Positions 8,078 to 16,995 of a stretch of 64,000 nt of DNA are shown here, piece after piece (the first letter of the stretch is position 1; each line of letters starts with the position of its first letter). A program made the position numbers and the translations under genes. The notes below the pieces were generated by a model, which was given only the letters and a program-made list of their open reading frames with translations, had not been told where the DNA came from and did no database searches. Source of the DNA: Grimontia kaedaensis (GTDB lineage Bacteria; Pseudomonadota; Gammaproteobacteria; Enterobacterales; Vibrionaceae); assembly GCF_023746615.1 (NCBI RefSeq), contig NZ_CP082275.1, positions 2,170,001 through 2,234,000 of the forward strand. The letters are read 5' to 3'.

Positions 8078-8128
8078 TTGTCATCAGTTTGAAAACAGTC
8101 TGACACCACTATGTCACCCATCTGACAA
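8078..8128 (+). promoter_or_regulatory. Pho-box array upstream of the plcP/olsF-like operon
   Basis: Heptamers resembling CTGTCAT recur at exactly 11-bp steps: TTGTCAT (8078), a degenerate TTGAAAA (8089), CTGACAC (8100), ATGTCAC (8111) and CTGACAA (8122). An 11-bp repeat of this heptamer is the PhoB-binding signature. The array ends 70 bp before the first ATG. No strong -10 hexamer was found after it; CATCTA at 8137-8142 is a poor candidate. PhoB control is inferred from pattern and from the genes downstream. Confidence 0.75.
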
Positions 8129-8198
8129 CTACCCTTCATCTAAGCAAATTAAATTTAACGTCGAAGGTTTATTTGTTTTGATCATCAGATGGATGCCT

Positions 8199-9023
8199 AT
8201 GAACAAAATCTCAGTGCGTACCGTGTGGATTTCAGATCTGCACTTGGGAAACAAGGATTGTAAAGCACAATACCTGCTCGATTTTTTAAACCGACACACC
8301 GCCGAAACCATCGTTCTTGTTGGTGACATTGTCGACTTCTATTCAATGAAATCGAGTCACCATTGGCCTGAGTCACACAGTCAGGTGCTATCACTTCTGC
8401 TCAAACGCGCCCACGATGGCACCCGCCTTATTTACATCCCCGGAAACCATGACGCTGCTGTACGCGATTACCTCAAATTTGATTTTGGGCGCATCGAAGT
8501 ACGCGCTCGATTCGAACATGAGACTGTCACAGGAAAACGCATTGTGGCTGTGCATGGCGATGAATTCGATAACGCAGTTTGCCACAGCAAACTGACGGAA
8601 ATCGCGGGTTACGTCGGTTATGACTTCCTGTTGTTCCTCAATAGATGGTGGGCAAGGTTTCGCCGTAAGGCCGGATTCCAGTATTGGTCCCTCGCGTCTT
8701 ACATCAAGTCAAAAGTGAACTCCGCCAACGTGGCAATTCAGAGATTTGAAAATGCAGCCGTGCAATTTGCAAGACGCCGTGGTGCAGATGCCATCGTATG
8801 TGGACACATTCATCACCCAGACATCAAGCAGTTGGAAGGTACCTTTTATTTCAACGACGGAGACTGGATTGAAAACTGCACCGCTCTGCTCGAACAGCAT
8901 GACGGAACAATCCAACTTATCCGTTGGACAGAAAAAGCCACACTGCTGGCAGAAGCTGATGCTTTTATGGATCACGAGTTAGTCAAACTGCGCGAAGAGA
9001 AAGAAAGTATTGAAGCCGCCTGA
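8199..9023 (+). CDS. plcP: PlcP-type metallophosphoesterase (phospholipase C-like; LpxH-related family)
   Basis: A 274-residue calcineurin-like phosphoesterase with metal motifs SDLHLG (residues 12-17), VGDIVDF (41-47), PGNHD (81-85), VHGDEFD and CGHIHHPD. The LVGDIVD, HWP, KGTR-like IPGNHD and NCGDW-like NDGDWIENCTA pattern resembles PlcP, the PhoB-controlled phospholipase C of Sinorhizobium and marine bacteria, more than the shorter LpxH of lipid A synthesis. PlcP removes phosphoalcohol head groups from phospholipids in the membrane to recover phosphate. ATG 8199 is preferred (AGATGGA just upstream); 8193 is possible. It lies 35 bp before the OlsF-like gene, behind a Pho-box array. Database labels may say UDP-2,3-diacylglucosamine diphosphatase. 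Confidence 0.78.
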   Translation: MNKISVRTVWISDLHLGNKDCKAQYLLDFLNRHTAETIVLVGDIVDFYSMKSSHHWPESHSQVLSLLLKRAHDGTRLIYIPGNHDAAVRDYLKFDFGRIEVRARFEHETVTGKRIVAVHGDEFDNAVCHSKLTEIAGYVGYDFLLFLNRWWARFRRKAGFQYWSLASYIKSKVNSANVAIQRFENAAVQFARRRGADAIVCGHIHHPDIKQLEGTFYFNDGDWIENCTALLEQHDGTIQLIRWTEKATLLAEADAFMDHELVKLREEKESIEAA

Positions 9024-9058
9024 GTTCTCGCATAGAGAGACGGGGAACAAGGATAGAC

Positions 9059-10795
9059 ATGTTTAGCATTGAAGACGTAATTGCAAAAAACTACCCAAAC
9101 ATCGCTGACAAACGATGGATTTCACGTCCCGTCAGCTCCACACTGCGACGCTTACTGCATGAAGAAGCTTTTCAGGATTTTGCTGAAAAATACCCCTATC
9201 TAAAAGGCTTTGAGTTCGTAGAACAGGTGCTGGATTACTTCCATTTCAGCTATGCCACCAGCGACCGCGAACGAGAACGTATTCCTTCAAGCGGGCGTGT
9301 TGTCATTATTGCTAACCACCCTATCGGCTCGCTTGATGGTCTCGCGCTACTAAAGCTGGTTCGCGAAATTCGACCTGACGTCAAAGCGGTTGCCAACAAT
9401 CTGCTGATGCAATTGCAACCTATGCACAGCTGCCTGCTGCCAGTGAACAATATGTCTGGAAAGACGCCGAAAGAAAACCTGCGCAAAATCGATGAATGGC
9501 TGCAAAACGAAGGGGCACTTATCATCTTCCCAGCAGGTGAAGTCTCCCGTTTAAGCCCAACTGGTGTGAAAGACGGCGCTTGGCACCATGGCTTCTTGAA
9601 AATGGCAACTAAAGCCAAAGCCCCTATTCTTCCCATTCATGTTGATGGTAGAAATTCTGCCGTTTTCTATGGCGCGTCGATGGTTTACAAACCGCTGTCT
9701 ACCTTGTTGCTGGTAAATGAGATGTTTGGTCAGGAAAATAACACCATCAATCTGACCATTGGTGAAACTATCCCTTTCTCCAGCTACCATGCCAGCGCGA
9801 ATTTACCTTCAAAAACGCGGGTGAAGCTGTTTAAGAAACACCTCTACAGTATTGCAAAAGGTAGATCGGGAGAGTTTCCTACCGAATCAGCCATAGCTGC
9901 ACCTGAACCTAGGCTCAAGTTAGCGAGAGAGCTGGAACAAAGTGAGTTACTCGGTGAAACTCCAGATGGTAAGTATATCTATCTTTACCGCTATAAAGAT
10001 GAATCCCATGTGATGCGGGAAATTGGACGCCTGCGTGAAGTAGCTTTCCGTGCAGTGGGTGAAGGAACAGGACAACGCCGAGACATCGACAAGTACGATC
10101 AGCACTATTTCCACTTAGTGCTGTGGGACCCAAAAGTGATGGATATCGTTGGTGCCTATCGTTTTTGTGATACTCAGGCCGTCATCGCTCAACATGGTTT
10201 AAAGGCTGTCTACACCCATACCTTATTCGACTATGGCCAAGGTATGTCAGATGTTCTGAGTAAAGGTCTCGAACTGGGTAGAAGCTTTGTGCAACCCAAA
10301 TACTGGGGCAAACGCAGCCTGGATTACCTCTGGTTGGGAATTGGCGCATTTCTGGCGAAGCACCCTCATTATCGCTATCTCTTTGGTCCAGTCACTATCA
10401 GTAATGCGATGCCACAAGCTGCGAAAGAACTACTCATATTCTTCTACCGCAACTATTTTGGCGCAAACGAGGCCATTGCACGCTCGAAGCGGCCATTCAA
10501 TCTCGACAGCAAAAAAGAGCATGAACTGCTGGCCCACTTCTGCGGTGATGACTATCAGAAAGATTTGAAGACACTTAAGATGCTATTGGACAATTTGGGA
10601 ACGGGTATACCGACCCTTTATAAGCAGTACAGCGAGTTGTGCGAGCCTGGCGGAGTGCAGTTTCTGGATTTCAGCATCGATCCCGATTTCGCAGACTGCA
10701 TTGATGGTTTGGTGATGGTAGATATGACCAAGCTGAAAGAAAAAAAGAGACAAAGGTACATCTCCTCACACATTGAAGAAATCGAACTACTCTAG
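9059..10795 (+). CDS. olsF: OlsF-like bifunctional ornithine-lipid synthase (acyltransferase + GNAT)
   Basis: A 578-residue two-domain protein. The N-terminal half is a PlsC-type acyltransferase: NHPIGSLDG (residues 86-94) holds the catalytic His and Asp, and FPAGEVSR (157-164) is the acceptor-binding motif. The C-terminal half (about 310-500) is GNAT-like and resembles OlsB, with an LELGRSFVQPKYWGKRSLDYLWLGI block. This order matches OlsF of Serratia, where the C-terminal domain N-acylates ornithine and the N-terminal domain O-acylates lyso-ornithine lipid, giving a phosphorus-free membrane lipid. It follows the plcP-like gene by 35 bp with GGGGAACAAGG as Shine-Dalgarno and ends in a strong terminator. 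The exact amino acid head group is inferred. Confidence 0.8.
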   Translation: MFSIEDVIAKNYPNIADKRWISRPVSSTLRRLLHEEAFQDFAEKYPYLKGFEFVEQVLDYFHFSYATSDRERERIPSSGRVVIIANHPIGSLDGLALLKLVREIRPDVKAVANNLLMQLQPMHSCLLPVNNMSGKTPKENLRKIDEWLQNEGALIIFPAGEVSRLSPTGVKDGAWHHGFLKMATKAKAPILPIHVDGRNSAVFYGASMVYKPLSTLLLVNEMFGQENNTINLTIGETIPFSSYHASANLPSKTRVKLFKKHLYSIAKGRSGEFPTESAIAAPEPRLKLARELEQSELLGETPDGKYIYLYRYKDESHVMREIGRLREVAFRAVGEGTGQRRDIDKYDQHYFHLVLWDPKVMDIVGAYRFCDTQAVIAQHGLKAVYTHTLFDYGQGMSDVLSKGLELGRSFVQPKYWGKRSLDYLWLGIGAFLAKHPHYRYLFGPVTISNAMPQAAKELLIFFYRNYFGANEAIARSKRPFNLDSKKEHELLAHFCGDDYQKDLKTLKMLLDNLGTGIPTLYKQYSELCEPGGVQFLDFSIDPDFADCIDGLVMVDMTKLKEKKRQRYISSHIEEIELL

Positions 10796-10801
10796 AAAAT
10801 G

Positions 10802-10825
10802 AAAAAGGCGCCAAGGCGCCTTTTT
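10802..10825. terminator. Bidirectional terminator, olsF/mepK
   Basis: AAAAAGGCGCC and GGCGCCTTTTT form a perfect 11-bp palindrome around an AA loop between two convergent genes. Confidence 0.92.
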
Positions 10826-10838
10826 CCAACTTCGATAG

Positions 10839-11393
10839 TTATGACCAGCTTCTAACCGGACCTGTATCGATATGGATAAACCCACTACGCGGGTAATATC
10901 CTACACCGCCAGCCTTCAACTCCAGCGCCGCATTACGCAGCTTGGACAATGATATGCCCTCAATGAAGAAGTCGATAGCTTGCCCAGTGGTGTGATAACT
11001 CTTCTTCGCCTGACCACCGCCGTTTTTACGCAGCATTTCATTGGTCGCAGGTGAACGATAACCCGACACCATGGTGATTGGATTCCGTCCATCGACCATG
11101 TCGTAGATAGTCGATAGAAGGTCGTAAAGTTTCGGATCCATATCGGTAGAAACATTACGTCTGTGATCACGGCATAGCTGATTAAGCACAGCCAATTCTT
11201 TGTCTACATACTGCTTACCGTTGAAATAGCAAACATCTGCATGTTCACCGGTATTAATACTCAGCATGTCCAAATTACGTGGTTTTCCGACTGCCATCGG
11301 CAGAGCGAGCGCAGTTTGAGGTAAAGCTGCCGCCACTAAACACGCCGCACCGCCCAAGATTAGACGACGACGTTGGGTATCCAAACGGTCCAT
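10839..11393 (-). CDS. mepK: Murein DD-endopeptidase MepK (YcbK, peptidase M15 / DUF882)
   Basis: A 184-residue exported zinc peptidase. The N-terminus has a twin-arginine-like signal (QRRRLILGGAACLVAAALPQTALA, ending near residue 30). The zinc ligands His134, Asp141 (SYHTTGQAIDF) and His174 (FIHIDTG) are in place and sit one residue from their positions in E. coli MepK. SGYRSPATNEMLR is the M15 substrate loop. MepK cuts mDap-mDap and D-Ala-mDap cross-links, opening the wall for growth. Its neighbour on the same strand is ldtD, which makes the 3-3 cross-links that MepK cleaves; the pairing is as in E. coli. There is a 287-bp gap between them, so they may be transcribed separately. Confidence 0.93.
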   Translation of the reverse strand: MDRLDTQRRRLILGGAACLVAAALPQTALALPMAVGKPRNLDMLSINTGEHADVCYFNGKQYVDKELAVLNQLCRDHRRNVSTDMDPKLYDLLSTIYDMVDGRNPITMVSGYRSPATNEMLRKNGGGQAKKSYHTTGQAIDFFIEGISLSKLRNAALELKAGGVGYYPRSGFIHIDTGPVRSWS

Positions 11394-11680
11394 AACAACT
11401 AACTATTTCCCACAAAGTACTAAATACACAATAAGAGCTGCTAACTACGCAAAATTCCGCGTTTTTGCTTCTGCAACTCTTAAAAACAATTGGAATTTAT
11501 CGACAATGAAAACGTTAATCAAACCCCGACCTGTCTCTAAAGTGAGCAAAATGCTGTAAAACTCATCGCTTATTGATGATTTTTCGTTGGTTTTTGAGAA
11601 TGTCAGAGGAACGTAAAAGTATGTAATTGTGGTGAGGGTCACAATGCCCCCACCAACAAGCACGCAGACAAGGAAGAGTA

Positions 11681-13318
11681 TTACTGGTTTTGAGCGGTCA
11701 GGGATAACGAGGAAGAATTACGCTTTGGGCGCGTATCATAGTCGTAAACATCCTCACGGAATTGCACCTCTCCCTCTTCGTTTACCCAAGCCGTTTGATA
11801 GATGGTATGCACTGGGATTTTCTTACGTAATGTCACCCACTTGGTTTCTGGAATACGTTGGTAGTATTCATAATCGCCAAATTTCAGACCGGAACGCTTC
11901 AAAAGAACTTCAGCCAACACTTTGGCTTTTTGCACTCGAATACACCCTGAGCTGTATGCACGACGCGCTTTGTTAAACAATCCTTTCGCCGGAGTGTCAT
12001 GCAGATAAATCGCATTGCCGTTTGGTGTATTGAATTTGTAACGTCCCAACGCATTAAAGTTACCTGGCGATTGCTGTAAACGGTAAGGGAAGTTATTTGG
12101 GCTTACGGTTTCCCAGTCTATCTCTTCCGAAGAAATGACAGAGCCGTTTACCCAGCTACTCAGAACCGTATAAGAGTGTTTATCCAGATACTCATTGTCC
12201 TGCTGCACTTTTGGCAGAATATCCTCGCGCATGATTTTGACAGGCACATTCCAGCTAGGGTTGAAGACCACAGAATCAAGACGTGATTCAAAAAGAGGCG
12301 TTCTGCGGCTTGGTCGACCCACTACGACTTTGCTGTCGAGCACAAGCTGGCTGTCCATCCACAGTTCCATTTCGTAGTTTGGGATATTGACCAGAATGAT
12401 CTTCTCACGCTCTGTCGGCCAGAGGCGTAAGCGCTCCATATTAAGCGCCAATATCTGTATCCGCGTGTTCACAGACATATTCAGCCAACGGCGCGTTTTG
12501 TTTCCTATTACACCATCACGCTTTAGTCCGTGCTGCTCTTGAAAGCGCTTAACAGCTTCAACCATTACAGCGTTATAAAAACCGATCTGCTCTATTTTCA
12601 ACCGCTGCGCTTCATAAGTACTTAATACACCCTGGCGCTCTAGGTTGGTAATGAGGTTGTCGGCATTCTTCAGCTTGTCGCCATGGCGAATCAGACCTGT
12701 CTGCTGCACTTTTGGCCAGTAAGTTGATTCCTGATCCTGTAATGCCACGATGGCTTTCGCCATTTCGCGGTACTGCTGTGTGTCCGGGCGTAGATTGAAC
12801 ACAAAGTCGTAAAGGCTATTTCGGCTAGCCGATACCTTAAGTTTATTGACTAAGGTTAACGTCGGACGAGGCAGAGCTTCACCAATATCCGTTCCGAAGT
12901 ACCAGCTCTTACCGAACTCAGGCACGGATTCAATGTAACCGACCAGCGCAAACAAGCTGTCTGTGGCGAACACATCGTAGGCTCGCCAGTCTGCACTTGC
13001 CCTCAGCTGACGCAAAAGAACTGCTCGCCACTCGAAATCCTGGCTGATCCCTGCGAGAGAAATGATGTTGATTTGGGTTTCAAGCTCGTCTTTAGCGCGG
13101 TAATCGTGCCATATCGGTGCAAAAGAGAAAAATTCGTAAATGTTAGCGAGGTCTTGTGAATAGGTGACAACCCCTGGCTCTGGCTCTGCCTGATGCACCC
13201 AAAGCACAGCTTCTTGAGAAGCTGCGTTGGGTGATTCCACTGTTTCCAAAGCGTTAGCTGCTAAAGGCATAGCAACACATACAAACAGTGTCTTGATAAG
13301 CGTACGAGCGGAAAACAT
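11681..13318 (-). CDS. ldtD: L,D-transpeptidase LdtD (YcbB)
   Basis: A 545-residue periplasmic enzyme that makes 3-3 (mDap-mDap) peptidoglycan cross-links. It has a signal peptide (residues 1-23, ending ANA), a helical N-terminal region, a peptidoglycan-binding domain near 250-282 (AVKRFQEQHGLKRDGVIGNKTRRWLN), and a YkuD catalytic domain with His440 (IYLHDTP) and the nucleophile Cys459 in SSGCIRV. The long insert between substrate strands and catalytic Cys matches the YcbB capping loop. Length is somewhat below the 615 of E. coli. It precedes mepK on the same strand and follows the DUF1513 gene by about 100 bp, probably with its own promoter. Confidence 0.94.
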   Translation of the reverse strand: MFSARTLIKTLFVCVAMPLAANALETVESPNAASQEAVLWVHQAEPEPGVVTYSQDLANIYEFFSFAPIWHDYRAKDELETQINIISLAGISQDFEWRAVLLRQLRASADWRAYDVFATDSLFALVGYIESVPEFGKSWYFGTDIGEALPRPTLTLVNKLKVSASRNSLYDFVFNLRPDTQQYREMAKAIVALQDQESTYWPKVQQTGLIRHGDKLKNADNLITNLERQGVLSTYEAQRLKIEQIGFYNAVMVEAVKRFQEQHGLKRDGVIGNKTRRWLNMSVNTRIQILALNMERLRLWPTEREKIILVNIPNYEMELWMDSQLVLDSKVVVGRPSRRTPLFESRLDSVVFNPSWNVPVKIMREDILPKVQQDNEYLDKHSYTVLSSWVNGSVISSEEIDWETVSPNNFPYRLQQSPGNFNALGRYKFNTPNGNAIYLHDTPAKGLFNKARRAYSSGCIRVQKAKVLAEVLLKRSGLKFGDYEYYQRIPETKWVTLRKKIPVHTIYQTAWVNEEGEVQFREDVYDYDTRPKRNSSSLSLTAQNQ

Positions 13319-13419
13319 GCGCTACCTCCAGTTAGAGATCATAGTATGGCAAATGGCGCAATTTTCGTTGGCGGAATTTTTCTGAATATTGGAAAACAAA
13401 GGGTTAGAAAAGCATCATC

Positions 13420-14508
13420 CTAAAGCATGACCCAATGATTATCCCAAACTACGCTAGAAGACTGAAAAGAAATACTTTTTTGATGATTACGTATGACTAA
13501 TCGCCCACTACCCGCACTAAGAGCAAAGCGGTCCTTCACCGCAGCCGCACCGGATGCATCAACCAGTGCTCCCATCTCGATCAGTGCGCCTGAAGCTAAG
13601 TTCCAAATTCCAAAACAATTTCCACGTGGAGAGGTCGCAATGATCTGCGATTCTGTACACGCAACACTGCCAATGTATTGCTGAAAACGCGTCCACTGTT
13701 CTCTACTGGCTTTGAGATGCACAATGTCACGCCCTGGACTTTTTATTGACAATAATGGAACGATGTTCTCATCGTCTCCTTGATATTGCTGCGCAATCAC
13801 CACATCACCTTTTGGGCTCAACGCCAGGTGACGAATACTCAGTTTTGGATCCTCTAAGGTGTATCTCTCTTTTACCTGTCCTGACTCGATATCCATCAGT
13901 ACCAATGATGGTTGCATCGAATCCAGGTTCATTTTCTTCCTACCTTCAGTGCGTATCCCACCAACAGCGACCGCCAGTGTGGTGCCATTGAGAACCTTCA
14001 TTTCATGAGGACCGATACCAAAGCCAGAAATTTCACGTATGCGGGTCAGTGAGCCATCTCGATGGGTGTGATAAACACCAATACTGCCCTCACTGGTTGC
14101 GATATCTCCCTCTACGACAAAGAGTTGGTTTCCGAGCACGTCGCCGTGCCCGTAGAAGAACTTTCCAGCTGGCGGAGAAGTCGCATTACGAACGGCGCCT
14201 GATTCCAGATTGACGCTTTCAATGAATTGTCCTGGACGCCGCGCAAACACATAGGCAAGCGACCTATTCTGGTTTATTGCTATACCGTGCCCACGTCCGG
14301 GTAATGGGGTTTGGAAGCAAACCTCTCCATTTGTATTTACTGCCGTTACCGCGAAACTCCCGTCTAATGTTTTGGCACAACCAAGAAACGCTGGCCTGGC
14401 CTTATTGGCTTCATTCTGATAAACGCGCCAACCACCCGCTAAAGCCCCTGTGGTCAGCAGACCCAATGAAGACAACAACAAGCGGCGGCGCTTTTGGCTC
14501 ACACTCAC
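13420..14508 (-). CDS. DUF1513 protein of the imelysin operon
   Basis: A 362-residue exported protein beginning QKRRRLLLSSLGLLTTGALAGG, a twin-arginine-like signal or anchor. The rest alternates short strands with motifs such as GRGHGIAINQNRSLAYVFARRPG, FFYGHGDVLGNQLFVVEGD, GIGPHEMKVLNGTTLAVAVGGIRT, consistent with a beta-propeller. Homologues (COG3490) close the same operon in V. cholerae. It starts at GTG 14508, with GGAG inside the end of the upstream imelysin gene, so the two are translationally coupled. Its biochemical role is not established; the GHG and HEM histidine motifs could bind metal, which is inference. Confidence 0.85.
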   Translation of the reverse strand: MSVSQKRRRLLLSSLGLLTTGALAGGWRVYQNEANKARPAFLGCAKTLDGSFAVTAVNTNGEVCFQTPLPGRGHGIAINQNRSLAYVFARRPGQFIESVNLESGAVRNATSPPAGKFFYGHGDVLGNQLFVVEGDIATSEGSIGVYHTHRDGSLTRIREISGFGIGPHEMKVLNGTTLAVAVGGIRTEGRKKMNLDSMQPSLVLMDIESGQVKERYTLEDPKLSIRHLALSPKGDVVIAQQYQGDDENIVPLLSIKSPGRDIVHLKASREQWTRFQQYIGSVACTESQIIATSPRGNCFGIWNLASGALIEMGALVDASGAAAVKDRFALSAGSGRLVIRNHQKSISFQSSSVVWDNHWVML

Positions 14509-14511
14509 GCT

Positions 14512-15525
14512 TTAGTCTCCATCCGTTGAATTAAACCCAACGACTAAACCCAACGTTGGCCCTACTTCGTCACTCAGTGCGGTTTGCAGGTAATCAATGT
14601 TGTTAGCAACGATCATCAATGACTGATAACCCGACTTGTCCGCCAGCAGTGGTGCCATTGACTTGCTTTCCGGCACACTTTTCACCGCTGACTTGAAATG
14701 GGATTCCAAACGGTTTGCAAGCTCGGTATGCCCTTTTTCAACCAACAGCGGTTGGAGTATGAATTCGTACCGTTGTTGTAAAGACAGCAGTCCATCTCTC
14801 AAAAACGTATTCGATTGACCAGAGCGCCAAGCCTGTGACTGATAAGGTTTAGGGAAAGCCGGCTTGCCCATCGGTAAGGATAAAGTCTTTGAAATTGCAT
14901 CAAGTTGGGAGGTCACGCTGCGAAGCGTCTCTGCTTCCAGTTGCTTCCCAGTCACGTCATTCCAAGGATTAACCTGCCACGCGCTGTCTAGCGCCTTCGC
15001 TGATTGCACAGTACGACCGACTACCGACAGCGTAAGAGGACAACGCATTTCCATGGACTCCACACCCGCCCCGTCAAACAGTAGCCATTCAATCGCGCCT
15101 AGCCCCTGCACAGCAACACTTTGCTGAGCCAGTTCATCAGCAGTTGGAACCGCACTTTTCTTCAAAAGCTGGGTCAACTGGCGACCCGTGGTGTTTTTCT
15201 TGTCAGGATAAAACTGGATGTTCCAACTGATCGACATCGCTGCTTCGTTGCCAGAATTTCCTCCCACAAAAGGCTGCCAAGCCCTCATGGTTTCGATCCA
15301 CTTGCTCTGGGCTTGGTTAAGTTTTTCTTCAGAAGGTGCTTCGCAGAGTCCACTAACACTCCGCTCCAACGCTCGTGCTGCGTCAAGAAATCGCTGAGTG
15401 GATTGCTTTTGCAACTCCCACATTACCAGCTCACTCTCTTTCACTGCTGCTTCACTGAAACAACCTGACAATAGTGACAGCGTCACACATAGCGTGAGTG
15501 TTTTAATTGGTGTTTGAATAAACAT
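14512..15525 (-). CDS. Imelysin-family (M75) lipoprotein lacking the GxHxxE histidine
   Basis: A 337-residue predicted lipoprotein: the signal peptide ends in the lipobox LLSGC. ATG 15525 is chosen because AGGAG lies eight bases upstream; the GTG at 15534 would overlap it. The protein has the imelysin-like all-helical pattern, but at the signature position it reads GLGAIEWLLF where family members read GxHxxE, so the histidine proposed to bind metal is missing. It lies between the di-heme oxidoreductase (11 bp upstream) and the DUF1513 gene, in an iron-linked periplasmic operon. It may act as a structural partner of the intact imelysin encoded first. Confidence 0.85.
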   Translation of the reverse strand: MFIQTPIKTLTLCVTLSLLSGCFSEAAVKESELVMWELQKQSTQRFLDAARALERSVSGLCEAPSEEKLNQAQSKWIETMRAWQPFVGGNSGNEAAMSISWNIQFYPDKKNTTGRQLTQLLKKSAVPTADELAQQSVAVQGLGAIEWLLFDGAGVESMEMRCPLTLSVVGRTVQSAKALDSAWQVNPWNDVTGKQLEAETLRSVTSQLDAISKTLSLPMGKPAFPKPYQSQAWRSGQSNTFLRDGLLSLQQRYEFILQPLLVEKGHTELANRLESHFKSAVKSVPESKSMAPLLADKSGYQSLMIVANNIDYLQTALSDEVGPTLGLVVGFNSTDGD

Positions 15526-15536
15526 GGCTACCACTC

Positions 15537-16913
15537 CTACAACGAATTCAGGAACGCAATCAGGGCTTCGCGCTGGGTTTTATCAAAGCCCAACACATTT
15601 TGTTTGCTGCTCTCGGCTTCTCCGCCATGCCACAGAACCGCTTCCATTACGTTTCTTGCTCGCCCATCATGCAGGTATTCGGTATGTCCATTCACTTCTT
15701 CGGTATAGCCCAAACCCCACAATGGCGCGGTTCGCCATTCCTGTCCGTTTGCAATGAATTCACCATGGTTGTCTGCCAATCCTTCGCCCATGTCATGAAG
15801 CAGCAAATCCGTATAGGGATGAATGGTTTGATTACTCAGCGCTGGCCTATCAGTGCGCTCTCCCGTTTGCAGCGTTGATTGATGGCAACTTTCACAGCCG
15901 GCATCTGTGAAGAGCTTCTCCCCCAGTTGCACTTTAGGATCGTCAAGGTTTCGACGCATAGGTACTGCCAGATGCTGGGAATAGAACTCAACGAAATTAA
16001 GCACCTTTTCTGTGACTTCAGGGCTACCGCCATTTGGCAGTCGTTCACAGAGTGTTTGGGCTGTAGTGCAGTTCTCCGCTGGGAACAAAGCAGTGGTTAA
16101 GCCAAGATCGCCATTAAATGCCGCCGCATTTTGCTGCATCAAGGTGGGCTGGCCAGCTTTCCACCCAAATCGGCCAACGACGGTTTTTTCCTGCAGAACA
16201 TCCCACACTTCATTTGGACGCCCTGATACGCCTTTGCTCTCTTTGACTTGCGCTTCAGCAATACCCCTCATCGTTTGCTCAGTGACAGACTCAAGCAAAC
16301 CAAGACCAATCATAGGTGGCGCGATACGAACAGACTTCTCTATCTGAGGGTGCATGTCTCCGTAACTAAGATCTTCGATAGTAACGACAGGTTTTCGAAG
16401 CTCTACCGAATATCCGTCTTTGAACGTTTCATTGTGTTTCTCGAAACGCAGGGCAATCCGGCCTTCCGGCTTCTCCCCCGGAAGTGCGAAGTCCTGGAGT
16501 TGGCCTCCATAAACCGGGTCAGGAATGTTACCTGATATGATCAGTGCTTTTTTCTGGGCATCTGTCATTGCCGGAATACTAAGACGGATAAGCATAGATA
16601 CGGCGTTGTCATCGCCTGGTTTAGGTAGATGACCGCGCCCATCTTTGATATGGCAGTTCTGGCAACCATTGGTGTTGAAAAGTGGGCCCAGTCCATCCCT
16701 TGCATCCGTCGAAGCAGGCGCACTTACCCAAGGGTTTCTGAAAAAGCTGTTACCGACGCTGAAGTCGATGCGCTCAATCATAGGAAGGTTGGTGGCAGGT
16801 TGTGAGAAGGCATTGACACCCTGCTTGTTGGTCGTGGTATCTCCACCGGATTTGATAGCAGAGGCGTTAGCAGAACAGGCTATAACAGCAAAAGCGAAAG
16901 GAATATATTTCAT
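15537..16913 (-). CDS. Di-heme oxidoreductase (thiol oxidoreductase-like, DUF1111)
   Basis: A 458-residue periplasmic c-type cytochrome. A signal peptide (KYIPFAFAVIACSANASA) is followed by two heme-binding CxxCH motifs, NGCQNCHIKDG near residue 85 and AGCESCHQ near 343, and by the family motifs LLLHDMGEGLADN and RTAPLWGLG near the C-terminus. It belongs to the group annotated as thiol oxidoreductase, related to MauG-type di-heme peroxidases. Its constant neighbour is imelysin, suggesting that it oxidises ferrous iron or otherwise handles electrons for iron uptake; this is inference from context. It is separated from the first imelysin gene by 82 bp containing a stem-loop. Confidence 0.92.
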   Translation of the reverse strand: MKYIPFAFAVIACSANASAIKSGGDTTTNKQGVNAFSQPATNLPMIERIDFSVGNSFFRNPWVSAPASTDARDGLGPLFNTNGCQNCHIKDGRGHLPKPGDDNAVSMLIRLSIPAMTDAQKKALIISGNIPDPVYGGQLQDFALPGEKPEGRIALRFEKHNETFKDGYSVELRKPVVTIEDLSYGDMHPQIEKSVRIAPPMIGLGLLESVTEQTMRGIAEAQVKESKGVSGRPNEVWDVLQEKTVVGRFGWKAGQPTLMQQNAAAFNGDLGLTTALFPAENCTTAQTLCERLPNGGSPEVTEKVLNFVEFYSQHLAVPMRRNLDDPKVQLGEKLFTDAGCESCHQSTLQTGERTDRPALSNQTIHPYTDLLLHDMGEGLADNHGEFIANGQEWRTAPLWGLGYTEEVNGHTEYLHDGRARNVMEAVLWHGGEAESSKQNVLGFDKTQREALIAFLNSL

Positions 16914-16941
16914 AACGACATTGAAACCAGCTAAACGACAG

Positions 16942-16973
16942 AAGCCTCCCTAAGGCCCAGACCTCGGGAGGCT
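16942..16973 (-). other. Intercistronic stem-loop
   Basis: AAGCCTCCC (16942-16950) and GGGAGGCTT (16965-16973) are exact complements between the first imelysin gene and the di-heme oxidoreductase. There is no T-tract, so it more likely stabilises the upstream mRNA or attenuates the rest of the operon than ends it completely. Confidence 0.6.
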
Positions 16974-16995
16974 TAATAATACATAAGAATCAAAC

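Noticed and set aside
11445..11663. A 72-residue minus-strand open frame between mepK and ldtD
   Set aside because: Low complexity of signal, no Shine-Dalgarno at the start, and no motif; treated as non-coding.
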